From the NCBI GenBank assembly GCA_944372455.1, contig CALVZF010000003.1:1-54977 (forward strand): DNA of 54,977 nt, in the 5' to 3' direction. Shown piece by piece: positions 1 through 6,831 of the stretch. The notes beneath the pieces are model-generated. The model was not told the origin of the DNA, searched no databases, and worked only from the letters and a program-made list of their open reading frames with translations. The position numbers and the translations under genes are program-made. Positions within the stretch are counted from its first letter, which is position 1, and every line of letters starts with the position of its first letter. Source of the stretch: an uncultured Bacilli bacterium. Lineage in GTDB: Bacteria > Bacillota_I > Bacilli_A > RF39 > UBA660.

Positions 1-78
1 CCTTACATCTCTATTATATTATATTTCCTTCTATATGAAAAGACTATTAACTTTTTTTTCTTTGTCAACAGTCTGAAA

Positions 79-101
79 AATCTCTTATAAATTAAGAGAT
101 T
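79..101 (-). terminator. Terminator after the coat-gene 3' segment
   Basis: A perfect 9-bp inverted repeat (AATCTCTTA and its complement, 5-nt loop) is followed on the minus strand by a T run. It lies 9 bp beyond the stop codon of the 3' coat-gene segment (110-235), as expected for the authentic end of that gene. Confidence 0.8.
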
Positions 102-109
102 TTATAAAA

Positions 110-235
110 TTATCTAAAACAGCAACAAGAACCTTCGTTTAATTGACATACTTCATTTTCTTCACAGCAAGTATAGCATGGTGAATATGTATGTTTATAA
201 ACATGATGGTTTATAACTTTAGTATTGATAGGACA
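110..235 (-). CDS. 3' segment of an interrupted CotD-like spore coat gene
   Basis: This is an open stretch of 41 codons with no start codon of its own, ending in TAA at 110-112. It begins CPINTKVINHH and continues through a Tyr/Cys-rich tail containing YTCCEE and GSCCCF, with eight cysteines. The style (CPINT, paired His, Cys-rich end) resembles the C-terminal half of CotD-type inner spore coat proteins. Upstream in frame it runs into non-coat sequence (IKKGQGHI) that belongs to the inserted element. The matching 5' segment is at 4093-4392. Joining the TG of 235-234 to the TG of 4095-4094 gives HEVPQV followed by CPINTK in one frame, for a 140-aa protein with about 15 Cys. CotD similarity is from memory of the family; the frame restoration is visible directly. 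Confidence 0.8.
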   Translation of the reverse strand, partial: CPINTKVINHHVYKHTYSPCYTCCEENEVCQLNEGSCCCFR

Positions 236-245
236 GATATGTCCT
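225..245 (-). other. Recombination junction, element/3' coat segment
   Basis: On the minus strand the element sequence AAGGACATATC meets TG and then the coat sequence TCCTATC. The TG at 235-234 is the only contiguous sequence shared with the other junction (4095-4094). A 2-bp core is what large serine recombinases use, and one is encoded between the two sites. The crossover point is inferred from reading-frame restoration, not from an empty site. Confidence 0.7.
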
Positions 246-262
246 TGCCCCTTTTTGATAGA

Positions 263-595
263 CTATATTTCTACTATACCATTTATTATGTCTATAACCT
301 CTTCTAATTCTTCTTTTTTTATTTTTTCAACAAATGATAATTTACGAGCATTAAAGTCAATACTTCTAATATGTTCACACAACACAGAACCTTTTACTTT
401 TTTAGTATTTAATAGTTCATAATGAGTAGGAAATTTTTTTGTATTTGTTGTAATTGGACAAATAATTGCCATACTAGTATATTTATTAAATTTATCTTTA
501 CTAATAACTACAGCAGGTCTAAGTCCAGTTTGTTCATGACCTTTAGTAGGGGCAAAATCCATATAACAAATGTCACCTTGTTTTGGTATATACAT
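263..595 (-). CDS. mazF: MazF/PemK-family mRNA interferase toxin
   Basis: The 110-aa protein has the usual length of MazF endoribonucleases. The N-terminal strand GDICYMDFAPTKGHEQTGLRPAVVIS carries the conserved G-E/H-Q-x-G-x-RPAVV signature with the catalytic-site Arg, and the central ICPITT motif contains the conserved Thr. The family cleaves single-stranded mRNA at short sequence motifs. Its start overlaps the mazE stop by one base (TGATG), so the pair is translationally coupled. It is the last gene of the element, 28 bp from the junction with the coat gene. It probably stabilises the element in vegetative cells, as toxin genes on the B. subtilis skin element are thought to do. Confidence 0.9.
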   Translation of the reverse strand: MYIPKQGDICYMDFAPTKGHEQTGLRPAVVISKDKFNKYTSMAIICPITTNTKKFPTHYELLNTKKVKGSVLCEHIRSIDFNARKLSFVEKIKKEELEEVIDIINGIVEI

Positions 596-855
596 CAGTC
601 AATAATTTCCTTTCCTAAATCTTCTCCCCAATCATATGATTCTACTATTCCTTTTTCATTACTTGGTAATTGTTCAAACAATTTAAATCTTTCTTCTAAA
701 GTTAAATGCTTCTTTTTAGCTTTTGTGATTATAATTGTATCTTCTTTTTGTATTAATTCAACTATATCATTTGTTTTTAATTTAAGAGATTTTAAAAAAC
801 TACTTGGAATTCTTATTCCGTCTGAATTCCCCCATTTTTGAAGTCTTGCTTCCAT
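595..855 (-). CDS. mazE: MazE/AbrB-type antitoxin
   Basis: The 86-aa protein has an N-terminal AbrB/MazE swapped-hairpin DNA-binding fold. RLQKWGNSDGIRIPSSFL is the classic MazE signature, and an acidic C-terminal tail (YDWGEDLGKEIID) would bind and neutralise MazF. The start at 855 is chosen because GGAGATGATAATATG places an SD 8 nt before it; a further-upstream ATG at 873 has no SD. It is coupled to mazF through a one-base overlap. MazE proteins normally autorepress their operon, but I did not identify a clear operator. Confidence 0.9.
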   Translation of the reverse strand: MEARLQKWGNSDGIRIPSSFLKSLKLKTNDIVELIQKEDTIIITKAKKKHLTLEERFKLFEQLPSNEKGIVESYDWGEDLGKEIID

Positions 856-938
856 ATTATCATCTCCATTCATTTATAGTATATACAATGTTTATACTTT
901 TGTCAATGTTTTTTTCATTAATTAGTATGAATAATATA

Positions 939-2504
939 TTACAAATTATTAAAAGTAACTTTAACATTTATAGTTTTATCTCCAAATATTTCAATTCTGT
1001 CTATTAGATTAATTATTAATTCTCTACTAGGTTCTTTCATGGTTAAAAATTTATTAATATATTCTATTATAATTTTATTTTTTACTTCTTCATTAATATT
1101 ATCATTAATAGTATTATTTAACTCATTATATCTTTTTTGTTTTATATTTAATTCGTTTTCTAATTTAACTTTTACTCTTTCAAATTGTTCTTCAGTTATC
1201 TTTTTATTTAATTTATCAATGTAAATAACATCTAAATTATCATTTACTTGTTTAATATCATTAGTTAGTGTTTCTAATTCCTTTTTATTATTAAATTTAT
1301 TATCTTCAGTTAAATTATTTAATACATTATTTTTAACTTTATCTTTATTAATATAACTTAAGCACATATTAGTTAATGAATTAATGATTACCTTTTCTAA
1401 TTCATCATAATTATTTGAATGAGTTGTACATAATCTTTGTTTCATATAAGTTCTATAATAGTTACAAATAGTATAACATCTATTATCTTTTTTTCTTCTT
1501 GCTTGGATTGAAATTCTATGTCCACAATCACCACAATATAAAAGTCCATCTAATAAATGATTTTCTTTTTTTTCATTTCTTCCTACATTTTTAGGTATTC
1601 TTTTTTGTACTTCATAAAAAGTTTCTTTATCAATAATAGGTTCATGAGTATTTTCTACAATTATATAGTCTTTAGGATTATTTCTAATAACCTTTTTAAC
1701 TTTATAATTAACTTTACTTCTTCTATTTTGTACCATATCACCCATATACATTTGATTAGTTAAAATATCTCTTATTGTTTTAGAATGCCACTCTCCATAT
1801 TTTAAGTTATAATTGTTTTTCCATTCAAAACTATAATATTGTGCAGGTGTTTTTATTCCTTCATTAGTTAATTGTTTTGCTATTTTAAAAAATGATAAAC
1901 CACTTAAACACATATCAAATATTCTTTTAACTACAAATGCTTGTTCCTCATTTATCGCTAAATGATTTTTATCATTCGCATCTTGATCATATCCAAATGG
2001 AGTTCTACCTCCCACAAACTTGCCTTCTTTTTGTTTTGCTCTTAAACTAGATTTAATTTTTTTAGATATATCTTTCGCATACATATCATTCATAATTGCT
2101 TTGAATGGAGCAATATCATTATTAGAATTATCTAGAAAAGTGTCTATATTATCAGTAACTGCTATATATCTTACATTATGTTCTGGAAAATACTTTTCTA
2201 TTAAATTACCAGTACCAATATAATCTCTTCCAAGTCTAGACATATCTTTAGTAATAACCATATTAACTCTACCTAATTCAATATCATTTAATAATCTATT
2301 AAAATCAGGTCTATCAAAATTAGTTCCACTATAACCATCATCAATATAAATATCATAAACTTTTAAATTATTTTCTTTAACATATTGAAGTAATAAACTC
2401 TTTTGATTTGTAATACTTTCACTTTCTAATGCTTTGTCATCATCTTCCCTAGATAACCTTATATAAAGTCCAACATTATATATCTTATTTAAACTCCCTA
2501 ACAA
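939..2504 (-). CDS. Large serine recombinase of the intervening element
   Basis: The 521-aa protein starts with TTG at 2504 behind a strong SD (AAGGAGG, 6-nt spacing). The resolvase/invertase domain spans residues about 11-150, with the catalytic Ser in YIRLSRED (near residue 18), DDGYSGTNFDRP and the MSRLGRD segment. A recombinase domain follows (about 165-285, PFGYD and INEEQAFVVKRIF). A zinc-ribbon with LYCGDCGH comes next, and then a Lys/Glu/Asn-rich coiled coil. The architecture and length match the SpoIVCA/TndX class, which cuts at a 2-bp core and needs a directionality factor for excision. The gene sits inside the interrupted coat gene and is the obvious enzyme for its insertion and excision. 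Expression timing is unknown. Confidence 0.93.
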   Translation of the reverse strand: MLGSLNKIYNVGLYIRLSREDDDKALESESITNQKSLLLQYVKENNLKVYDIYIDDGYSGTNFDRPDFNRLLNDIELGRVNMVITKDMSRLGRDYIGTGNLIEKYFPEHNVRYIAVTDNIDTFLDNSNNDIAPFKAIMNDMYAKDISKKIKSSLRAKQKEGKFVGGRTPFGYDQDANDKNHLAINEEQAFVVKRIFDMCLSGLSFFKIAKQLTNEGIKTPAQYYSFEWKNNYNLKYGEWHSKTIRDILTNQMYMGDMVQNRRSKVNYKVKKVIRNNPKDYIIVENTHEPIIDKETFYEVQKRIPKNVGRNEKKENHLLDGLLYCGDCGHRISIQARRKKDNRCYTICNYYRTYMKQRLCTTHSNNYDELEKVIINSLTNMCLSYINKDKVKNNVLNNLTEDNKFNNKKELETLTNDIKQVNDNLDVIYIDKLNKKITEEQFERVKVKLENELNIKQKRYNELNNTINDNINEEVKNKIIIEYINKFLTMKEPSRELIINLIDRIEIFGDKTINVKVTFNNL

Positions 2505-2557
2505 TTCTTACCTCCTTCTAGAGAAAATCGCGTACATGATGAAGGTATCTCGCATTT

Positions 2558-2674
2558 TTAATTTTTACAAATCGTTTGAATATATTTTTTAATTTCTTTA
2601 TTTAAAATTTTTATAAGAATATCATTTATATCATTATTTTCATCATAAATATAATTAATCTTGTACTTATCCAT
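2558..2674 (-). CDS. 38-aa protein upstream of the recombinase
   Basis: This small ORF starts with ATG at 2674 behind GAGGTG (9-nt spacing) and ends 53 bp before the recombinase start. It is a charged, Asp/Asn/Lys-rich peptide (MDKYKINYIYDENNDIND then LNKEIKKYI). I recognise no domain. Short ORFs in this position are common in serine-recombinase elements of Firmicutes. A recombination directionality factor or a translational leader are both possible. The coding call rests on the SD and codon pattern only. Confidence 0.55.
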   Translation of the reverse strand: MDKYKINYIYDENNDINDILIKILNKEIKKYIQTICKN

Positions 2675-2729
2675 AACTCTCGCACCTCACTTAAATTTAT
2701 GGATAAATAACTAATTTTAGTAATACTAA

Positions 2730-2758
2730 ATTGTATAATATTTAAATTATATATATTT
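2730..2758 (-). promoter_or_regulatory. Possible sigma-E-like promoter for the recombinase unit
   Basis: On the minus strand AAATATA (2758-2752), a 14-nt spacer and TATACAAT (2737-2730) approximate the sigma-E pattern (KMATATT, 13-14 nt, CATACAnT). The sequence is so AT-rich that a chance match is quite possible. If real it would tie recombinase expression to the mother cell. Confidence 0.25.
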
Positions 2759-2806
2759 TTAGTTTAATTATCCTAAATATCATTATTTTTTATTAATTTT
2801 ACTAAA

Positions 2807-2902
2807 GCAGGATAAGATGATGACACCCCATATAAAAAAGCTTATACAATAAGGACTCATTATAGTGTCATTCTTATTTTGCGCTTATAAAATTTATCCT
2901 AC
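2807..2902. repeat. Nested inverted repeats in a gene-free part of the element
   Basis: The outer arms are GCAGGATAA (2807) and TTATCCTAC (2894), and the inner arms are ATGACAC (2820) and GTGTCAT (2865). The GTAGGAT motif recurs in both arms of the terminator at 2959-3002. No ORF with an SD is visible here (2675-3012). It could be a structured RNA, recombinase accessory sites or the remnant of a small insertion. Confidence 0.4.
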
Positions 2903-2958
2903 TTCGTAAGTTGATACAATGAATAAATTCCTATTTTATAAGATATTAAAGCATATAA

Positions 2959-3002
2959 AAATATCCTACATTTAATAAATTGATTATTTTTGTAGGATAT
3001 TT
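2959..3002. terminator. Bidirectional terminator downstream of fic
   Basis: A 12-bp inverted repeat (AAATATCCTACA and its complement, about 20-nt loop) has T-rich sequence on both sides. It starts just after the fic stop codon at 3013 on the minus strand. Confidence 0.6.
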
Positions 3003-3012
3003 CTATTTTTTT

Positions 3013-3765
3013 TTAATTATTTGCTTCTATTTCAAAATCTAATAATTCTTCGCACATTTTTTCATATAAATCTTGTTCATGTCTGATAGTATCAATTAAG
3101 AACATTTTGTCATTTTCATATTCTTTTAAACCTCTCATATAATAAGGTTTATCATCATCTAATACTATAAATGGCATAATGTTATTTCTTAAACACTCTT
3201 TAAACATTATTATTCTACCTATACGACCATTTCCATCACCAAAGGGATGTATGTGCTCAAATCTAAAATGAAAATCAACGATATCTTCTAAAGTAATATT
3301 GATTTTAGAATTATATTCATTTAATAATTCTTCAATTTTCCCCTCTACATCTTCAGGTGCAGTAGTATTAATAACATTAACCACACCTATTATATTAGGA
3401 ACAACTTTAAATCCTCCAACATTATATCTAGGATTTTCTTCATCATTAGTATTTCTTTTTAATATCTTATTCATTTCAATTATCATATCTTTTGTTAATA
3501 ATTCATCAACATTATCTAACATATAATCAAACAATTTAAAATGATTTTTAGATTACGTTAAATCATCTAATTTTATTAAATCATCACTTTTAGGAATAAA
3601 TGAAGATGTATCAAATATTGCTTCAGTTTGTTCACTAGTTAATCTACTACCTTCTATTTTATTTGAATTATATGCAAAATTAACTTGAGAATAATGATAT
3701 ATATTCCCTTTAAATTTTGATTCTTTTTGTTTAATTAATTCATTCTTGATTTTATTTATATCCAT
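3013..3765 (-). pseudogene. Fic-family AMPylase gene with one in-frame nonsense codon
   Basis: One continuous reading frame of about 250 codons is interrupted only by TAA at 3553-3555, where relatives would probably have Glu (GAA to TAA). The N-terminal part carries the class II inhibitory motif NSNKIEGSRLT. The C-terminal part carries the complete Fic catalytic motif HPFGDGNGRIGR, with His, Asp/Asn and Arg intact. Fic proteins transfer AMP from ATP to target hydroxyls, and the N-terminal Glu blocks ATP binding. Separation of the two parts could release a deregulated Fic domain if translation restarts at TTG 3534, but no SD is seen there. A recent inactivating mutation is the simplest reading. 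The start at ATG 3765 is preferred over GTG 3777. Confidence 0.85.
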
Positions 3766-3809
3766 AATCCAACTCACTTTCGTTTTATATTATTTGATAA
3801 AGAAATTAC

Positions 3810-3977
3810 TCATTTTAATAATTTGTCACTTGCATATTTTATTTCTTTGTCTATAACATTCCAACCTTTTCTTTTACCATTTTTATAATAACAAATTTCC
3901 TTTGAAATAACATGATCATCAATGTTATCATTATCCACTATTTCAAAAGTTTCCTTATTTATATATTTATGATTCAC
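3810..3977 (-). CDS. Small hypothetical protein, 55 aa
   Basis: The ORF runs from GTG 3977 to TGA 3810, 45 bp upstream of fic and co-oriented with it. The product is hydrophilic (VNHKYINKETFEIVD at the start, CYYKNGKRKGWNVIDKE near the end). I recognise no family. The start codon and SD are weak, so this could be a decayed fragment of a longer gene. Confidence 0.35.
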   Translation of the reverse strand: MNHKYINKETFEIVDNDNIDDHVISKEICYYKNGKRKGWNVIDKEIKYASDKLLK

Positions 3978-4017
3978 AATTTTCTTCTTTAAATACTATA
4001 TTAATATTATATCATAC

Positions 4018-4046
4018 AAAAAGACATTTCTTATCAAAATGCCTTT
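4018..4046 (-). terminator. Terminator just inside the element
   Basis: AAAGGCATTT and AAATGTCTTT form a 10-bp stem with one mismatch, followed by a T run on the minus strand. It lies 47 bp past the truncated coat ORF. It would stop coat-promoter transcription before it enters the element's genes in the unexcised state. Confidence 0.5.
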
Positions 4047-4084
4047 AAATTTGTACTTGTTTTCTCTTAAAATTTTGTTCTATC

Positions 4085-4105
4085 ATAAATTATCACACTT
4101 GTGGT
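4085..4105 (-). other. Recombination junction, 5' coat segment/element
   Basis: On the minus strand the coat sequence CCACAAGTG is followed by TG (4095-4094) and then element sequence ATAATTTATG. The junction creates the premature stop: the Cys codon TGT of the intact gene becomes TGA. Together with the junction at 235-234 this defines the proposed 2-bp crossover. Confidence 0.7.
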
Positions 4106-4392
4106 ACTTCATGACAGAATGTTCTATGAACACATTTTTCAATAGGTTGTTCATAAACTGGTTGCATTTTACATCCACAACCCATATTCATATGTGAACC
4201 CATATTCATCATTGGTTCATAAGAAGAATTACATCCACAACTTCCACCTTTCATTGTTGGCATCATTTGAATATTTTTTTCTGATTTGTTAACATATTTT
4301 TGATCAATATCAATATTTGCAAAAATATCATTTCTTGGCATGCTTGGTGTCATTGGTCCAGCATCTATACATCTGTTTTTGTTTAAAAACAT
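4093..4392 (-). CDS. 5' segment of the interrupted CotD-like spore coat gene
   Basis: The 99-codon ORF has ATG at 4392 behind GGGGG with 7-nt spacing. It is Met/Cys/Gly-rich (GGSCGCNSS, MNMGCGCKMQ) and ends EKCVHRTFCHEVPQV directly at the element boundary, where TGA 4095-4093 is half coat and half element sequence. In CotD-like proteins a motif of this kind (HEVPH-x-CP) continues into a His/Tyr/Cys-rich tail, which here is encoded 3.86 kb away at 110-235. The predicted full protein is 140 aa and would be incorporated into the spore coat by Cys cross-linking. In the uninterrupted state of this window only a truncated protein can be made. Confidence 0.82.
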   Translation of the reverse strand: MFLNKNRCIDAGPMTPSMPRNDIFANIDIDQKYVNKSEKNIQMMPTMKGGSCGCNSSYEPMMNMGSHMNMGCGCKMQPVYEQPIEKCVHRTFCHEVPQV

Positions 4393-4414
4393 CTCTTATC
4401 CCCCTTTTCTAGTT

Positions 4415-4440
4415 TATATTATGAACAAAAGGGATAAAGT
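4415..4440 (-). promoter_or_regulatory. Possible sigma-K promoter of the coat gene
   Basis: On the minus strand AC (4440-4439), 15 nt and CATAATATA (4423-4415) fit the sigma-K pattern of AC near -35 and CATAnnnTA at -10. The position, about 20 bp upstream of the SD, is right for a late mother-cell coat gene. The match is short and could be fortuitous. Confidence 0.4.
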
Positions 4441-4460
4441 GTATATGTTTTAACCTATAA

Positions 4461-5357
4461 TCATTTTGTTTTAATATCATTATAAAATTGACCACTTTCT
4501 GTAAACATATTTACATCTGTTGGTACTTTTCTTATTAAATTAATTATTTCTTTTGGAACCTCTTCAAAATTAGAACTAAAATCGCCAACGGCATAAGTTG
4601 AATTCTCGTGAATTTTTTTGATACCTTTAAGTTTATTAATCATTTTAACATTGCATATTTTAGGAATAAAATATCTTATAAAACAATCTTCTTCTGAAAC
4701 CGAAATTTCTATTAACAAAGCATGTCCCTTATCTCTAACCATTAATAAAATATTGTTAGATAAAGACAAAATCTCAGTATTACCACAATCCATGTTATTA
4801 GGAAAACTTTCATAAATTTTTCTAACTAAAACATTATCTTTACCACGTAATACAATCGGATAATTTTCATCATTATATTTTTGTTGCAATATTGGGATAT
4901 CACTATAATAATTTTCATTATTAACTATTGAAGAATGTAATACATGAAGAATTTCATTTATAGAATTTGTCTCTTCAATTAAAAAAATAGGGTCTTTAAA
5001 CGAATATCCAGCTGAATTATTTCTTACATTGTTGATGAAATCAGTATCCATATCAGAAAAACAAGCTTTATAAAATATTTTAAGTTTGTCAAAATCATAA
5101 TTACACTTTAAAAGTTTATCTCTATAAATATTAAAAAGGTTATCAATAAATTTTGTGTAATTTAATTCAAAATTAGTAAGAATTTTTTTCAAATAAAATT
5201 CTATATCATTTAAACACTCATATAAGTTATCAGAATATTCAATTAAAGAATTTTTATTATACCTATATTGCTCTTTAGGAACTATATTATATAAAACAGT
5301 CTTAATTTTTAAATCATATTTAAAAAATTCTTCTACTTTTTTTAGATTAACGTCCAA
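4461..5357 (-). CDS. Hypothetical protein, 298 aa
   Basis: The start is TTG at 5357 behind AGGTG with 5-nt spacing, 17 bp after ffh, so it is probably cotranscribed with ffh. No signal peptide or membrane segment is visible. The N-terminal half is helical and charged; the C-terminal half is mixed alpha/beta (IVLRGKDNVLVRKIYESFPNN, ALLIEISVSEEDCFIRYF). I do not recognise the family. It ends upstream of the interrupted coat gene, but nothing else suggests a link to sporulation. Confidence 0.75.
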   Translation of the reverse strand: MDVNLKKVEEFFKYDLKIKTVLYNIVPKEQYRYNKNSLIEYSDNLYECLNDIEFYLKKILTNFELNYTKFIDNLFNIYRDKLLKCNYDFDKLKIFYKACFSDMDTDFINNVRNNSAGYSFKDPIFLIEETNSINEILHVLHSSIVNNENYYSDIPILQQKYNDENYPIVLRGKDNVLVRKIYESFPNNMDCGNTEILSLSNNILLMVRDKGHALLIEISVSEEDCFIRYFIPKICNVKMINKLKGIKKIHENSTYAVGDFSSNFEEVPKEIINLIRKVPTDVNMFTESGQFYNDIKTK

Positions 5358-5374
5358 AATATCACCTACAACTT

Positions 5375-6682
5375 TTAAAATGGTAACTTCATATTTCCAT
5401 TAGATAACTGTTTCATCATTTTTTTCATTTGTTCAAATTGAGTAATTAATTTATTTACATCCTCAACTTTTTGTCCACAACCTTTAGCTATTCTTTGTTT
5501 TCTACTTGCTTTAATTATTTCTGGATTTCTTCTTTCTTTTGGCGTCATAGATAATACAATAGCTTCTAAATGAGCAATTTGTTTGGGATCAATTGTAATA
5601 TTATTTAAACCCATTTTTTTAGCTCCTGGAAGCATTTTAATAATATTTTCAAGAGGTCCTAATTTTCTAATTTGTTTCATATTGTTTAAAAAGTCCTCTA
5701 GATCAAATTTACCAGATTGTAATCTTTTCGCACTTTTTTTAGCTTCTTCTTCATCAATAACTTCCTCTGCTTTTTCTACAATTGATAGAATATCTCCCAT
5801 TCCTAGAATTCTATTTGCCATTCTTTCTGGATCAAATTCTTGTAATCCATCTAATTTTTCTGATACCCCTATCATTTTTATTGGAACATTAGTTAAATGT
5901 CTTATAGAAAGTGCGGCTCCTCCTCTAGTATCACCATCTAATTTGGTAAGTATAGCTCCTGTTAAAGGAAGAGTACTATTAAATCCTTCAATGATATTTA
6001 TAACATCTTGCCCTACCATACCATCAACTACTAATAAAATTTCATCAGGGTTTATTTCAGTTTTAATATTAACTAATTCATTCATTAAGTTTTCATCAAT
6101 ATGTAGTCTACCAGCAGTATCTATTAATATGTAATCATATTTTTGTTCTTTCGCATATTCTATTGCATTTTTAGCTATATCAACAGGATTAGTATTCCCT
6201 TCTTCATAAACATCAATACTTAGTTCTTTACCAATTTGCTTTAATTGATCAATTGCTGCAGGTCTATATACATCACAAGCAACAAAAAGAGGATTCTTCT
6301 TATATTTTTTTCTAACTAGACTACCAAGTTTTCCAATAGTAGTAGTTTTACCACTACCCTGTAGTCCAACTAACATTACAATTGTAGGATTTTTACTAGT
6401 AATTAAATCTGCTTTTTCTCCACCTAAAAGTTCTACAAGTTCATCCTTAACAATTTTGACAAACATTTCTCCAGGTTTTAAACTTTTTTTTACTTCTTCT
6501 CCTAAAGCTTTCTCTTTAACATCATTTATAAACTCTTTAACTACTTTATAATTAACATCTGCTTCTAAAAGAGCAAGCCTAATTTCTCTTGTCATATCAC
6601 TTATATTATCTTCTGTAATACGACCATACCCTTTTATTTTATCTAAAGCATTTTGTAATCTATCCCCTAAACTTTCAAACAT
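5375..6682 (-). CDS. ffh: Signal recognition particle protein Ffh (SRP54)
   Basis: The 435-aa GTPase has the N domain at about 1-90, the G domain with GLQGSGKTT (G1), VACDVYRPAA, DTAGRLHIDE (G3) and TKLDGDTRGG (G4), and the Met-rich M domain from about 300. The M domain binds SRP RNA and signal peptides, and the protein ends MKKMMKQLSNGNMKLPF. Length is close to the family norm. Ffh delivers ribosomes making membrane and secreted proteins to FtsY, which is encoded 1 kb upstream in the same block, together with YlxM. Confidence 0.98.
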   Translation of the reverse strand: MFESLGDRLQNALDKIKGYGRITEDNISDMTREIRLALLEADVNYKVVKEFINDVKEKALGEEVKKSLKPGEMFVKIVKDELVELLGGEKADLITSKNPTIVMLVGLQGSGKTTTIGKLGSLVRKKYKKNPLFVACDVYRPAAIDQLKQIGKELSIDVYEEGNTNPVDIAKNAIEYAKEQKYDYILIDTAGRLHIDENLMNELVNIKTEINPDEILLVVDGMVGQDVINIIEGFNSTLPLTGAILTKLDGDTRGGAALSIRHLTNVPIKMIGVSEKLDGLQEFDPERMANRILGMGDILSIVEKAEEVIDEEEAKKSAKRLQSGKFDLEDFLNNMKQIRKLGPLENIIKMLPGAKKMGLNNITIDPKQIAHLEAIVLSMTPKERRNPEIIKASRKQRIAKGCGQKVEDVNKLITQFEQMKKMMKQLSNGNMKLPF

Positions 6683-6684
6683 AA

Positions 6685-6831
6685 TTAGTCACCATCTTCT
6701 TGAGTCTCACTATCTGTTTTTCTTTCTTTATCTTCTATTTTCTGATTTAAATTTTCCATATCTAATTTTATTAATTCATCTAGATTTAATTTACCATAAT
6801 TTTCTAAATACTTATTTTTTTCTCTATACAT
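6685..6831 (-). CDS. Small acidic/basic protein between ylxM and ffh, 48 aa
   Basis: The ORF starts at ATG 6831, overlapping the ylxM stop by one base (TAATG), and stops 2 bp before the ffh start. Such tight coupling supports translation. The peptide is hydrophilic and helical (MYREKNKYLENYGKL, LDELIKLDMENLNQKIEDK). It might extend or assist YlxM, but I recognise no domain. Confidence 0.6.
   Translation of the reverse strand: MYREKNKYLENYGKLNLDELIKLDMENLNQKIEDKERKTDSETQEDGD

Larger units (their letters stand above)
234..4093. mobile_element. 3.86-kb skin-like intervening element in a coat gene
   Basis: The element is bounded by a TG dinucleotide on each side and splits a spore-coat gene in frame. 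On the minus strand it carries, from right to left, a 55-aa ORF, a Fic gene with a nonsense codon, a 38-aa ORF, a large serine recombinase and mazEF. All cargo has the same orientation as the host gene. Compact elements with a serine recombinase inside sporulation genes are known: skin in sigK, and the elements in spsM, gerE and spoVFB of bacilli. In those cases excision in the mother cell rebuilds the gene. Whether this element excises during sporulation cannot be seen from sequence. A simple integrative element that inactivates the gene is the alternative. Confidence 0.78.

Noticed and set aside
422-841. 139-aa plus-strand ORF across mazEF
   Set aside because: It is antisense to mazE/mazF, has no SD and no protein-like features; it exists because AT-rich coding DNA leaves the reverse frame open.
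3013-3777. Fic as two separate genes (toxin and antitoxin, FicT/FicA)
   Set aside because: The two pieces are in the same frame with only one stop codon between them and no SD before the second part; together they match a single class II Fic protein.
4093-4095. TGA at the coat-gene junction as a recoded sense codon
   Set aside because: TGA is a normal terminator for other genes in the window, and the sequence beyond it is element DNA with no coat-like frame.
5583-6134. 183-aa plus-strand ORF inside ffh
   Set aside because: Antisense shadow of a highly conserved gene with no SD or recognisable domain.
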